Origin: Trichoplax sp. H2 | Taxonomy: Eukaryota > Placozoa > Uniplacotomia > Trichoplacea | Assembly: GCA_003344405.1 (NCBI GenBank) | Contig: NOWV01000010.1 | Span: forward strand, 558,001 to 622,000 | DNA: 64,000 nt | Reading direction: 5' to 3' | Shown here: piece by piece, positions 52,361 through 64,000 of the stretch | How positions within the stretch are numbered: the first letter of the stretch is position 1 | Layout: every line of letters starts with the position of its first letter | Position numbers and translations under genes: made by a program | Notes under the pieces: model-generated | The model's input: only the letters and a program-made list of their open reading frames with translations | The model's database searches: none | What the model was told of the DNA's origin: nothing

Positions 52361-53602
52361 TGGTCGAAGTCTGAGAAATCTGGTGATGAGACACTGACGT
52401 TATCCTCCAGTCCAAAATAATTATTTATTCCCTAGCTGCAAATCCCAAAGCCATCAACTGATCAACTCGTTCAAAGTTATTATTTCAGTCATTCAACATT
52501 ACATCAGCGAGAGCGAACAAGTTTGGAACAATACTTTGGTCGAAATAACGCTATCCATGATAAGACTGCGTCGTCGTATGTTGCCTTATTACAGTGGTGT
52601 AATAATTCATTAATGACAGCAATCATTGAGACGAGAGTTCAGAGCAAAATCAACAGAGGGAAAAATAGGTTACAATTTTACAGCTAATATTGCCCAATTT
52701 TACATTAAACGAAGAAATCAATTGGCAAGCATTCATTTCTATCTTGGTCAATACTTTATACTTGGTATTGAGTAGTTGGACGACAACTTTTTCTTGTATT
52801 TCACAGTCAGAAAAAAGATAACATGATACCAATGATATCAACATTGAAATCCTATCGTATTGTAATTACCTGCCACTATTCGATAGGCAGCATTTTCATC
52901 CATTAATTAATACCATAAAGCGGTCATTTGCTCTTTAATTTCCCAACATTTTTCTTGTGTTAATCATCGTTCTTTACCTGAAAAAAAGATCGACATTTCA
53001 TCTTGGTTCGATTGCAACATTGTTATTGTGCTCACGGTACGAAGTGACGCTGGATCTTATTCAGTAGTCCAATATTATCGTTCAACTACTGATTCGATTT
53101 ATAATCACTCGTTAACCTATCAGCATTGAATTGAATCTATCTTGCAAATCATTTGCACTAACGCAGTCAAATATGCACTTGATCTAATCGGCTATTGCGA
53201 TTCTATTGAACTCAATTCTATATGAAAATGCAGTGATACAATCAAAATTGATGCCTTTCAACTCAGTTGTGTAGTTCAGAAGAAAAAGTAACGTTAACCA
53301 TTCATACTCGTATTCGTACCAGTGAAACAAATTGCACTCTTCCAATTCATCTTTCTTAATTAATCTTGTCCAGCGCATTTTATTTCCACTTTTGCTGCTG
53401 TTAACTGCCATAAATACTAATACTTATTATTTTTCTCAAAGCTTTACCCTTTACTTAAGCAAAACTATCAGAAAACCATTCATTGGCAAATAGCATACTA
53501 CGGTATTGCAATTAACTCGATCTAACCATATTTACAAGCATTGCTGTAAAGGCGAAGCCAACCTACTTTCCGTACCGATAGCTCAGCATTCAACACACTA
53601 TC
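52361..53602. other. upstream region of CABLES
   Basis: Slightly GC-richer sequence without a supported exon. It presumably holds the CABLES promoter and 5' untranslated region. Two minus-strand open frames (52844-52650, 53411-53184) have no recognised product. Confidence 0.45.
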
Positions 53603-55758
53603 ATGACATCAAGACATCAAGCTGCACTTTCTTTCTTGCACAATATCTCACTGGATGGCACTCGTAATGAATTTGATACACCAATCGTCGATGATGATGA
53701 TAACCAAAACGATCAAGATAATTCTTATGTTGACTCTGTTCAACCGAGTCACGAACTAACTACCAAGATTGAGCAAGTTAATCAACAATCAGACGAAAGA
53801 CAGATAAAACAGACCATGGATCAGAGTAAATTAAAGGACAAGCATCAATTGCGCCTAAGTTATCTAAACCCTATCGCTCTAAGCACTACAAAATGCCTAC
53901 CGTATGCTGTATTCTCTGTCATTCCATATTCTAAAGATAATGCATTGTACGCTATTTCTCATACTCTATTTTTTAGATATCAAAATGTTTGTCTTACACA
54001 CTATAGACTATCTCAATATACTCGTATAGTAGAGGTTATACTGTGCTAAAATGATAGGATGAATGAGTCACTTTGAGTAGCAAATAAATTCCCTTTAAAA
54101 TGAATCCTTTTTAATCAATTTAACAACATCGTCTTTCGGTATTGTGTTTTCGTCAATAGATTAGATACTTCTATAATCAGACATCGACAATCGATTACTA
54201 TGAGACGTTCCTTATCTGATGTTACTCAAAATCTAATTGAACGACCGGTAAGATTTGCATTGGTCATGTCTTTATACTGTGGACTTTGCTAATTTTTGAA
54301 CTACTGTATAAAACGTTCTATAAACTTGTTGAATAATTCTTAACTTGAGCTAAAGTTACCCCTTACTCACAATTAGATTACATGTATTCCATCTAATATT
54401 CTTACATAAACGCAAGAAATATGCACAATATAAACTGGATTTACTGTACATATCTTGACTTCTACAGGCAATTTCGTACAGGCTACTACTTACGCCAAAG
54501 GGTAAACAGCAAACATTTAAATCGTTAGAACTCAATTTATCAGCACGATTTAGTAAGTACTACTTCTTGATCTCATTATCCACATTTTTTAAAGCTATTG
54601 TTAATGCTAATGTAATTAAATCTAACGGTAGTATGAAAACAAATACGGAATGCCGATGTTTATATGTAGTTATTGCAGTAAACCTATATGGTACATGGTA
54701 ATGCTAAACAATTTCTATTAATTATAATATAATCAATTAAAACAGGTAATCAATGGTTTCAAGAAGTGCTGGAAGATTCTAACGGCAACATTCATTATCA
54801 TCCAAATCTTCTTGATGATCCAGAGCTTCGTACCGGAAAGCACAGAGTGACATTGCGATTACCATCTATGATGGTTAGTATATCAACGAAATATTACAAC
54901 CATTATGCACCAGTAATTATTAGTTGTTACCTTAACCATGCAAGATTTGACTATTTGTAAACTATTTTAAATATTAGTTATTAGGTCAAGGTAGTTTTAT
55001 TATTAATTAATAATAATTGAAGTAAATTGCAGTATCTTGACTTATATAACTTTTCTGTACGATGCCTTAACGAGACTTTATTACTATTTCCTTTATGGGT
55101 ACGACAGTTTTCTGTCTTAGAATATTCTAAAGCTTCCGATATCAAAAAAGATCTCAATGAACGATTCAAGGGAAGATTTCCTACTATAGATCTGACTTTA
55201 AGTAAATTGCGTAGTTTAAAAAGAGAGCTATATCATATTGCGGTGGATTTATGTTCATTAGAAGCAATCACTGTGGCATACGCTTACGTTTATTTTGAAA
55301 AACTAATATTGAAGGTGCGTATACCACTTATGAACGTTATATTATATTTGGTAAGTCTTATTCCATCTTCAACACTTTATTTCTTCAAGTACTTGTTAAT
55401 ATAATGAGATATAAAGTTAAAGAGGTATTTATAATATTATTTCTTAAATCGTTTTACACCTCTGCATTATTAATTATATGTAATTATTATTCTGTCAACT
55501 GTGTAGGGAAAAATTAACAAACCCAACAGAAAGTTAATTTCTGGTGCAACGTTATTACTAGCTATTAAAATGACAGCCGACATTAAGCAAACGGAGTTAA
55601 CAGAAGTTATTGATCAATTACAAGATAGCTTACGAATTAATCGTAAAGATTTAATTGTGTATGAATTTGATTGTTTAGTAGCTTTGGAATTTTCTTTGGC
55701 AGTCCCTCAATCTATCATTGCAGTACATTACCAGCGAATAATACATGAAAATTCATAG
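53603..55758 (+). CDS. CABLES: CABLES-type cyclin-box protein, six exons, complete
   Basis: Homologue of Cdk5 and Abl enzyme substrate proteins, adaptors that link Cdks with Abl-type kinases and carry a C-terminal cyclin-box fold. Exons: 53603-53901, 54181-54247, 54468-54552, 54746-54873, 55108-55314, 55507-55758. All are GT-AG and in phase; 1038 nt encode 345 aa, much shorter than vertebrate CABLES (~480-630 aa). The N-terminal RHQAALSFLHNISLDG matches the conserved CABLES start of homology. The C-terminal half has YHPNLLDDPELRTGKHR, then DIKKDLNERFKGRFP, LTLSKLRSLKREL, YAYVYFEKLILKGKINK, NRKLISGATLLLAIK, LRINRKDLIVYEF and LVALEFSL. The exon 1 donor (gtatgc, 53902) was chosen because it keeps phase; an unspliced frame continues to 54047. 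Confidence 0.93.
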
Positions 55759-57370
55759 CGTCATGTTTTCAGTCCTAGACAGTAAAAGTATTTGATATTA
55801 TCTATGAACACCAGTTTATAACGTACTGGAGTTTGATACTAATTGTATAGTTAACTCTCTATCGTAAAACGATCCAATGTAAATTACTGAAATATAAAAA
55901 TTATAAAACGATTTTATATAAAAGTATTATTGGTAATTAACCAGCCAATCGTACATTTTGATAGTTAATTATCAGCATCATCTTCGATTTTTTTCTACCA
56001 AATGTTTAATCAATAATAATTTCTTGTGAAGAACATTTCATTGCTAATAAACTTACACTGTGATGAGATTTCATTTTTACTTTCATATGAAATGAGAAAG
56101 CTATGATACTGTAGTCTTCTCATATAATAGACTACTGTAACTGAATGAGGTAAAATTAACTTTTGTCTGTTACAGTATAGATTTTCGCATTTTCGTAAAG
56201 GAATACTCTAGAATGAAAATGTATGTGTAGGATAATCAAAAAGGAAAATAAATGTAAACTACTAGCTACTACAATACTTTAATACCTACTGCATATACAT
56301 GTAGATTTTCTAATTGAAATTGTACATATCCTATATCTTACGCATCTAAACTACACAACGATCATCTTGCAAGGCGGCAATCTACAAATCAATACTTAGC
56401 TTCGGATTAAAGCTTGCTCTAATCATCGGGCAGTTTTAATATTAAAATCATACTCCGCTGTAATGGTAATATATGAGGTTTATAATAGATTCAAGAGTTC
56501 CTCCTTTACTTATATGTCTAATACTACGGTTAGGATTCCGCCACAAATCCCAGGTTGGCTACAAATAATGTTTATCAGTTTGAGGACTAATTTTGATCAG
56601 AATAATTTAATAATACTGCAGTTGCTAAGATCCAACTGATATTCTTTAAACAACATACGTTAATCTGCTTTCAACTTATAATCTAACATGAATCTTTACT
56701 AAATATTTACAATATTCAAGCAAGTTACAAATCCAATCGGACGGCATCATTATCACACAATTTATTATTTTATTAATAAAGTCATCAATAATTAAAATTT
56801 TCTACTAATAAGTTATTTACTGTTAATTCGAACCGTTAATACTTGGCATTATAGCTAACACTAAACACCGCTTTGGTACTTTTGCATGATAGTTCTGGAA
56901 TGATTAATGATTCTAATAATAGAAAATAGTCATATTAAACGAGCAGCTTTATACATCTGATTAAATAATTGTAGTATAACCAGTGATATCATTTACAGTT
57001 TTTAACAAGCAAGATTACGTAGATAACACAGTAACTATCTTATGTTGGTTGGGTTTAGAATGGTTTTTCATAAGTAGACTGTTACTTCAACTTGATTATA
57101 CATCTCGTAAAGCATTTTTAATAGGCACGTAACTGATAAAATAAGACTGTAATCCTTAATGACATATCTGAGAGGAAATAGACTCTACTTAGCACATACA
57201 GTACAGTAGAATAAGTATAGCACTAATTTAGTTTATACAGAAACTAGAGATCAAGTTTATTGGTAACTTTAATTTATTTGAAGAAATAAAGCTCGTTTAA
57301 TTGATTACCGGTACGCCTTGAGGGTATACGCGTCTATTTACAGTATATGGAATCAACTCAATCGTTCAAG
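55759..57370. other. convergent intergenic, CABLES to membrane-protein gene
   Basis: AT-rich 3' flanks of two converging genes. I see no open frame or exon with support. Confidence 0.5.
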
Positions 57371-58633
57371 CTATTGCACAGTTATTTCGAGTAATTTACC
57401 GTTTTCCGAACAATTATTATTAGTTTTACTAGCTACATCATGATTACAATTAATAGTTGAGTTCTGACTGCAACTGAGGTCACGATCATTCAATAGTGAA
57501 CTCTCGCTAAATGTATTGGAATCATCATCAAGATTGCCTACCACATCGAGATGATCATTTTCGAATAGAAAAACACCGGATCGTTTGGTGCCAAATTTCT
57601 TTCTAGCTTTCTGCCAGATATACCTACCCAAGATAACCGTATAATGCAAAAATGCACTTAAAAAACCATGCAGAAATACCCATAAACCACCGACGTAAGC
57701 AAAAACTGTAATAAAAGTTAATATACCAATGTTATAGTTAAATGTGCAGAATGCGCTCTTGTCGGCAATATCGGCTGATATTGGATGATAGCAGTGTAGC
57801 GCTATATTGGATGCATTATCAGCGCATCGTTTCAATTCTGCATCAACACATTGATCACATAAGTAGCATTGAACAGATGGAGTTACTTGGCATAAGAGTG
57901 AAATTTTCCACAAAGATTCAACGCATACCCAGGAAATATATAACCGACTAGTCCAAAAGATAAGACAAGTTGATGTAACCACAAATAATGCTACTAAATT
58001 CCAGATAACATGAGCATTGCTATAGGTATACAGGGGAAAATGTGCTTTAAATTTAAAAGGTAATCGTCGCCTTTTAGTGAGGAATGTTGTTAAAACTAGG
58101 GCCATAGTAAAAGAAATGGAATAGATTTGTACAAAAATACCATTGAAACGAGTTTTAAAATATTTCCAGTCGAAATCGTGCTGATTCCATAAATTAATAT
58201 ATAGATAGATGAGAGTAGTAAAAATTAATGAAATTGTCATTAACCAACTTGATCGACCAGTAAAGCGATTCCAAGAGCACACACCAAAGTAGAAGAAGAA
58301 AAAGAGCAATATTGGAGCGTCAGTAAATCGTCTAAATGTGTTGTCTGATTGTAGAAATTCTCGAACAAATATTCGCTCAGGTAATTCATGATTGGCTAAG
58401 GCATCAAAAAGTGGTCGGCGACGTATAAATTCAATCATACCAACAACAACAAAAGTAAGGGCTATGGATGCATGAAGGCATTGCGAAATAAATCGAATAC
58501 TTCTACAGTCCCGTAAAGATCGGACAGGATAACAGCAACCAAGTTGAGACCATAGGCTCGGACGATGTTGTTGATTTCGATCATCATTGATTGAATTGAT
58601 GCAGTCGGAGTCTGTGGTTAGCGTAACGGACAT
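57371..58633 (-). CDS. single-exon multi-pass membrane protein, unknown family (420 aa)
   Basis: Intronless open frame; the ATG has an in-frame TAG three codons upstream. About six hydrophobic segments: residues ~45-66 (IALTFVVVGMIEF), ~104-121 (ILLFFFFYFGVC), ~128-149 (ISLIFTTLIYLYI), ~167-186 (SISFTMALVLTTFL), ~209-233 (LVALFVVTSTCLIFW) and ~300-331 (ILTFITVFAYVGGLWVFL). Between the last two lies a Cys-rich loop with CYLCDQCVD, KRCADN and LHCYHP, likely extracellular or lumenal with disulfides, containing an NAS sequon. The C-terminal ~80 residues are hydrophilic with many Asn and Ser. I do not recognise a family; there is no GPCR motif such as DRY or NPxxY. Confidence 0.78.
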   Translation of the reverse strand: MSVTLTTDSDCINSINDDRNQQHRPSLWSQLGCCYPVRSLRDCRSIRFISQCLHASIALTFVVVGMIEFIRRRPLFDALANHELPERIFVREFLQSDNTFRRFTDAPILLFFFFYFGVCSWNRFTGRSSWLMTISLIFTTLIYLYINLWNQHDFDWKYFKTRFNGIFVQIYSISFTMALVLTTFLTKRRRLPFKFKAHFPLYTYSNAHVIWNLVALFVVTSTCLIFWTSRLYISWVCVESLWKISLLCQVTPSVQCYLCDQCVDAELKRCADNASNIALHCYHPISADIADKSAFCTFNYNIGILTFITVFAYVGGLWVFLHGFLSAFLHYTVILGRYIWQKARKKFGTKRSGVFLFENDHLDVVGNLDDDSNTFSESSLLNDRDLSCSQNSTINCNHDVASKTNNNCSENGKLLEITVQ

Positions 58634-59224
58634 GATGAATGACTAACTACTAACAATGACGAAGCGTTAATCTTAATATAACAAGTACTACATATATTCC
58701 ATTCATTCATCGATGTCTACAAATAAGTTATGATTTTCAATGGAAAGCGCCATATCAGTCTCTCCAAGACGATGGTATGATTAGCAATGGTCAAAGCGAT
58801 TTTGGACTTGGAAAATTGTTCTAAATTGCGTAGATATCCTTAGCAAATCCACGATACGACAGTGTTGGATCGGTGTATCGTAGAATATACTTTTTCCTCG
58901 TTTAAACTCGCTTCAATTCTCAACAGCGAAGACTATCCTTGATTAAATCTGCCATCAAAATTTGATATCACTCAATCAGGCTCAATTATTCGGATCTTGG
59001 TTGAAGATGGGAAGCGATGAATGACATCATTCAGTAATTAAGTAATAAATAAACAAACAACTGGCTCCGGAAGAACAACAAGTTACCAATGCCATTCGTC
59101 GGTGGCATTCCGTCGTCGTTCTCATTAATCCGATAATTCCTCTATTAATCTACATTTATTAAACCCAAATAGAGGGTCTCTAAGTAACGGTATTCAGTAG
59201 AAGTTATTGCGTAATACACGACGC

Positions 59225-59740
59225 CGCAGCGCGGTACAGTACCGGTTCCCAATGTTTGTTACGTAAGCCAGAGGGGCGGACGGACGACCAGTGGCCATTG
59301 AGTGTAAATTAATGAGCAGGCTTACCATTTTCTGGTCATTCCACTATACGCTACCACTGAAACCATACTGTATACCACACTGTACAAAACCAACTCAGCC
59401 GCTATACTGTACTGTGTACAGCATTTGGATGAAAATCGTGGACAGAATGTGGACAGTACAGTATACTGTACTGCACACTGTAATTAGGAGTACTGTACAC
59501 TTTGTCACGGACCACTGGAAGGAAATACTTGCAGCATGTAGTGTACACTGTACTGTACAGTACTGTACTGTACAGTGTACAGTACACTGTACTGTAACAG
59601 CTGAGCACCTTTGGGATCATACTGTACCGTACAGTACAGTACAGCACAGTAGAACTCTGTGCACTTTGTCACGGACCACTGGAAGGAAATACTCACAGCA
59701 GGTACAGCTGAGCACCTTTGGGATCATACTGTAGAGTAGA
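59225..59740. repeat. GTAC-palindrome cluster with ~165-bp duplication
   Basis: Alternating TGTACA/AGTACT runs. CACTTTGTCACGGACCACTG followed by gaaggaaatact occurs at 59498 and 59663, and CAGCTGAGCACCTTTGGGAT occurs in both copies (about 59600 and 59705), so the segment was duplicated in tandem with palindrome runs expanded in the first copy. Confidence 0.9.
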
Positions 59741-59802
59741 GCTCCATCTGGATTGCACAGGAACCGCCAGTCAGTCTACAGTCAAGAAATCTGCAAATCG
59801 TC

Positions 59803-59907
59803 ATGGCCGAAGAAGGTGATTGCGCTAATTTATTACTCAATATCACCTGTAATCCATCACCAATGGTAACAACAGCTGATCCTACAAGAAAGAAAGACAA
59901 ATCCAAG
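59803..59907 (+). other. candidate isolated first coding exon
   Basis: ATG-initiated 35-codon stretch starting MAEEGDCANLLLNIT and ending TRKKDKSK before gtgtag, a possible donor. Composition is protein-like, but I found no downstream exon in matching phase; the nearest open frame (60421-60609) does not join in phase 0. Confidence 0.25.
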
Positions 59908-60420
59908 GTGTAGTAGTTGGATGTATTAAGCTGTAGCTTTAAAGTAAGAGTGGCCATTGAATGAATCCACGTGAATTCATTCATGGCAATCTGCATTGAT
60001 ACAACTAGAATATCATAGACTAATTGAAATCATTCAATCAGTGAAAAAAAATCTCGAAGAATAGCATTATAATTAGAAATTTGATTAATTCTTACTCCAA
60101 GTCAATGCTATCAAGAATGCATTGATAGTAAGATAGAGTGGAAATTGAACAGTTCTATTCTGTTACTATGAATTATTAATTAATGAATTAATTTGTAGAC
60201 ACCGATCCACTGTCATCCACCAGTTGATTCATTCACTTGCATTGATACAACGGAGTGTACTTGGTTATGCCTATACCCATGTGGGTATTTTCTAGTAGTT
60301 TATGGTAGAATCTACCTTATCTACCTCCACAGTAGGCTTCAACGCACGCGGATACATCTATCAATTGCAATAATGTACTTGATCTACTCTTGAAAATAGC
60401 AGAATAATCTGAATAGAACG

Positions 60421-60609
60421 ATGTACGGTATTCTTGATAATAAAGACACTGCACAACATAGCTTAGTCAGCAGTTCGTTCTTCATGCAATGCTTCAGATA
60501 TCCTGCCCTTTATGGCTCACGTAGACGATCAAATTCATATAGTAAGAAATTTGACTCAATGAAAGTCGATGCTATGAAGCCAAGAATAAATCATAGCCAA
60601 GTAGCTTAG
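60421..60609 (+). other. candidate small open frame, 62 codons
   Basis: Starts MYGILDNKDTAQHS and ends with a basic stretch (GSRRRSNSYSKKFDSMK). It has an internal acceptor-like cttcag and donor-like gtaaga, so it may be an exon or chance. No recognised family. Confidence 0.2.
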
Positions 60610-60659
60610 ATCTCCAATATAATGGATTATTTTATTTTAAGCCTAAAATTACTGTAATG

Positions 60660-60800
60660 CTTGAGTTGATTCATTCATACTTGAAAGCGTGTATAAACTT
60701 TAAAAAATACTATTCCTCTGGACAACCCTTTAGTTGATTCATTCATGCTTAGAGAATACTATTCCACTGTACAATCCTTTAGTTGATTCATTGGAGGCCA
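60660..60800. repeat. ~60-bp imperfect tandem repeats
   Basis: gttgattcattcat followed by an aatactattcc segment and a caa-cctttagttgattcatt end occur in two to three successive copies; individual gttgattcattcat motifs are also scattered upstream to 59955. Confidence 0.7.
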
Positions 60801-61525
60801 TACAATTGCAGTACGAGTATGTCATAGCTTCTGCTAGAGTTACGATGTAGCGCTATAATACAGTGCATTTAAGTTTAAAAATACTACAGCACTTCATCGT
60901 GCTATTCAATGCAGTAATTGATTCATTCTAGATCATACAGTTACGTCTATTATTTATAACTAACATTTGCCGTGCAGAGGTATGATACAGCTAATTCCAC
61001 TTTGAAATTCTTGTAATCATTACGTTGATTGATGCTAAGTTATGAATTGCAATATCTAGGCATTTCTAGTCAGATTTAACACATCAGCCACAGTCAATAT
61101 TTGATTATTTCCAAAGGATTATGATGGCTTAAACATTAGTATAGCTATATCACGCCAACACGTAGAAGCTATCAATAACTAGGAATTAAGTACACTCAGG
61201 CAGCTACAAATATACGTATGTCTTAACTATGCTAGGACGATTGATGTAATAATTGTAAAATTTATTAACGGCCGTAGTATTATGATGTCAGTCGATCAAG
61301 CAGAAGTCATTTAGGTTTATTATACTCATATTGTAAATAACAATACAGTAATGTATGCACTTGTAGATCGTAACAACATTTTTGATTGGATCTAGGACGA
61401 TTAATGGAATAAATCTGAAAGCCTATTAGTACTCAAGCTGGACAATTTTATCGGCGTAGATATTAATTTCAATTTCGTGTTCTGTGATTGATGAATAGGG
61501 TAGTAAAAGAGTTCGAACAAACAAA

Positions 61526-64000
61526 ATGGTCACTAAACAACAAGACATAGCAAAAACACGAACGACCATAGACACATCCAATTTTAAAAGAAAATTAACA
61601 GACAATTCTTCTCGGGAAGATATGAACAAGGGAACTGTTCAATCCACTAAATGGGTAGGTCAATTACAGATTAACTTGGTCAATTCGTGGTAGAATATTG
61701 GTATAATTAACAGTCAGTATCAGATCTTGATATGATTAATCTATAATAACAATTTAGCCTAAGCATCGAGCGATTTCCTTGGTCTATAGATATTGTAATA
61801 GCAGCAGAATGATTGCTTGGTACTTGACACTATTCTTAGTTCGATATTTTAAGTGAACTAATATTACACCAAATAGAATTCAATCCATTAAATAATTTAT
61901 TAATTAAATGTATATACCAAAATGACATCAGATAAAATGATTACAATTAGTGCATAGATCACTAATTTCACTTATTTAATTCAATTTATAGATTTCTTCA
62001 CTATTTACCAATAATCCAGAAATACCTCAAGTACAACGGTAATTATAATACACCTCTACCTGTGTCCTCAGAAAATTGAATTAAAAATGGTTATTTATAT
62101 AATCTATGTTCTGTAAAATAATCATCAATAAATACGACCGTATACAGTCATTTCATCCTATCATTCTATCGTAGTTCGAAGAAGCTTAAAACTCATCATC
62201 AAGTCTTTACTGACGTCGAATTTACAAACGTCGCGCTATCACCCAGATTGGTAGGTAACGTATAACACAATCTTAAAATATACATGTTAAAATATTTAAC
62301 AGTAAATTACTAATGAGTTATATTTATTTACTAGCAATCATTTCTTGTTGTAATTAGATATATAACTAGTTATTTTACGATATACTTGAAAGCAGAAATT
62401 GCATATTACTGCGTTACTTACTGTAATAAACTATGTGCAAATTGTACTATGCATTTCGTAGACAATTTTTTTTCGTTACCCTGTAGGTATCACATTTAGA
62501 ACAACACTTCCATTATCAGAAAATGACATGGTAAAATTTGTGACGTTAATACCAGTGTTCAACACTGCCTCATACACAAACTTTGATACCTTATTATTAT
62601 AACAACTTACCTTAATAACTTAAAGTAATTAGCTACCGACCAATACCATTTGATATTCTTTTAGTGTACAAAGAAAAGCGATACCGTCAATACTAAATGG
62701 ACGTGATTGTCTTATTCAGTCACAGACTGGAACAGGTACAATTTCTTGACGAAATAAATGATATATTTGCTATCTATAAATTGACCTTATTGTTTGTTAG
62801 GAAAAACAATTGCATATGCTGTACCTATTGTCAACAAATTACAAGAACTTGAACCTAAAATTCAGGTACGAATACTTCTCTTAATCCTTCGTCACGGTTT
62901 AACTTTTACCCTGCCGCCTCAATCCCTACCATTAATAATTAATATGATGCAATTTATTCTAGAGATCTGATGGCCCATATGCTCTAATACTCTTACCAAC
63001 TCGTGAGGTTAATCATATACGAGTATATTTTTTCAAATTTGTGCATAAATGATTTTGTGGGATATCAGTTCTGGTACTGGTTTAATAACAATGTATTATA
63101 ATGATTGAATTAAAAACCATAAATTTTCCGAAACTAAAATTTTTTTTCTTTTTAATCCTTTCAATATAATATAGCTGGCTTTACAAACAATGACCATTTT
63201 TAATAAATTACTGAAGGTGTGAAACTATTCTAATATTTATGATAATTTACTATGTGCTTCTTACAAAATGAGCTTTCGTGAATTAGACATTTTGCTGGAT
63301 TGTACCTGGCTGTGTCACAGGCGGAGAAAAAAAAAAGTCTGAAAAAGCAAGGTAGGCACATTGACTATTTGAATGTAACATTAATTTTATGATATGGCTA
63401 TATGTAATGTATTTTTATTCTATTAAATATCGCTAATCGTTAAATTGCTTACACTCTAAGAATTCGTAAAGGTATCAATGTGCTGATTTCAACTCCAGGA
63501 AGGCTCATAGATCATATTAAGGTTTAAAATTAAAGATGAAAATATTTATATACATCAAAGTAATTTATCTATGTTGGCCGTAATAACACATATGCCTCAT
63601 AAACGTAGAATACGCAATGTCTACAACTTGATAACATAAAATGGTTGGTTTTAGACGAATGTGACAGGTTAATAACAAAAATTTGGCAGTTATTAGAGGC
63701 GAAATTGATACTCTTCTTTGTTTTTGCAAGAACATTTGGTAATTATTTTTCATTTTAAACTTATAATGCAGATTGTTAGATTTGGGCTTTAAAGAAGACA
63801 TAAACACCATGCTTACTGCTTTAAATGCAGGGAGTGGACAAAGACAAACAATCCTTGTTTCGGCTACCTTAACAGCAGGTAGAAGCCTTAGTATTTATAA
63901 ATGATTGTACCTTCAAGAAAGCAATACAAATCGGCAATATAATTTTTATCGGCCATAGTAAACAGTTAAATATATCTTGCAGGGGTGCAACAACTTGCTC
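61526..64000 (+). CDS. DDX31: DDX31/Dbp7-type DEAD-box RNA helicase, 5' part
   Basis: Nucleolar ATP-dependent RNA helicase family acting in 60S ribosomal subunit assembly (Dbp7 in yeast). Thirteen exons visible: 61526-61654, 61992-62038, 62175-62254, 62500-62530, 62665-62735, 62801-62865, 62963-63007, 63175-63216, 63287-63351, 63461-63521, 63609-63667, 63772-63878, 63983-64000 (continues off the end). All GT-AG and in phase. The ATG has an in-frame TAG 30 nt upstream. Motifs: SSLFTNNPEIP (DDX31-specific N-terminal), VQRKAIPSILNGRD, motif I SQTGTGKT, DGPYALILLPTRELAL (Ia), GCVTGGEKKKSEKAR, ISTPGRLIDHIK (Ib), WLVLDECDR (motif II, DECD not DEAD), then LLDLGFKEDIN and ILVSATLTAGVQQLA (motif III). 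The family call rests on the flanking signatures, not motif II. Confidence 0.96.

Larger units (their letters stand above)
58634..61525. other. intergenic with repeats and small candidate exons
   Basis: Contains a GTAC block (59225-59740), short repeats of gttgattcattcat at 59955, 60220, 60665, 60731 and 60781, and two weak coding candidates listed separately. The DDX31 promoter should lie near the right end. Confidence 0.45.

Noticed and set aside
53902-54047. Read-through of CABLES exon 1, including FSVIPYSKD similar to a vertebrate CABLES segment
   Set aside because: The similarity is short, the frame soon stops, and the gtatgc donor at 53902 is needed for phase with exon 2. I treat it as coincidence within an intron.

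Overview
The window is a nuclear genomic segment from an animal: AT-rich, with many small introns and at least nine multi-exon or intron-containing genes on both strands. Genes were reconstructed by following exons whose splice sites and codon phases agree. The set (an FKBP12, RER1, an SLC35D-type nucleotide-sugar transporter, CZIB/C1orf123, UBE2W, a Shab/Kv2 potassium channel, a CABLES-type cyclin-box protein and a DDX31-type helicase) is metazoan. Base composition, small introns, a Kv2 and a CABLES with simple architecture, and a retained AT-AC intron suggest an early-branching animal. A placozoan such as Trichoplax is my best guess, but this is inference.

Layout: 2201-6393 (-) is an unrecognised nine-exon Cys-containing gene. 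About 8423-10357 (-) holds probable exons of an unidentified membrane protein. 13431-17772 (-) is a complete 12-exon SLC35D-family transporter. 18.0-20.3 kb is a dense block of GTAC-palindrome repeats with a tandem duplication. 24289-25481 (+) is RER1, six exons. 28261-31690 (+) is FKBP12, six exons, whose last intron looks like a U12-type AT-AC intron. 32369-33094 contains two near-identical copies around a 20-N gap, and only one copy carries a 90-bp fold-back element. 33657-35969 (-) is CZIB. 37.4-38.1 kb is another GTAC block. 38411-41075 (+) is UBE2W. 43619-48556 (-) is Kv2, two coding exons. 50.9-52.4 kb is a block of tandem duplications and GTAC repeats. 53603-55758 (+) is CABLES, six exons. 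57371-58633 (-) is a single-exon multi-pass membrane protein of unknown function. 59.2-59.75 kb is another GTAC block. 61526-64000 (+) is the 5' part of a DDX31-like DEAD-box helicase, 13 exons visible, running off the right end.

The genes are ordinary housekeeping or signalling functions and do not form an operon or a shared pathway; two act in the early secretory pathway (RER1, SLC35D). The most notable non-genic signal is the repeated, clustered palindrome TGTACAGTAC with a GTAC core about every 5 bp. It seeds local tandem duplications and produces spurious open frames rich in Tyr, Ser, Thr, Val and Cys.
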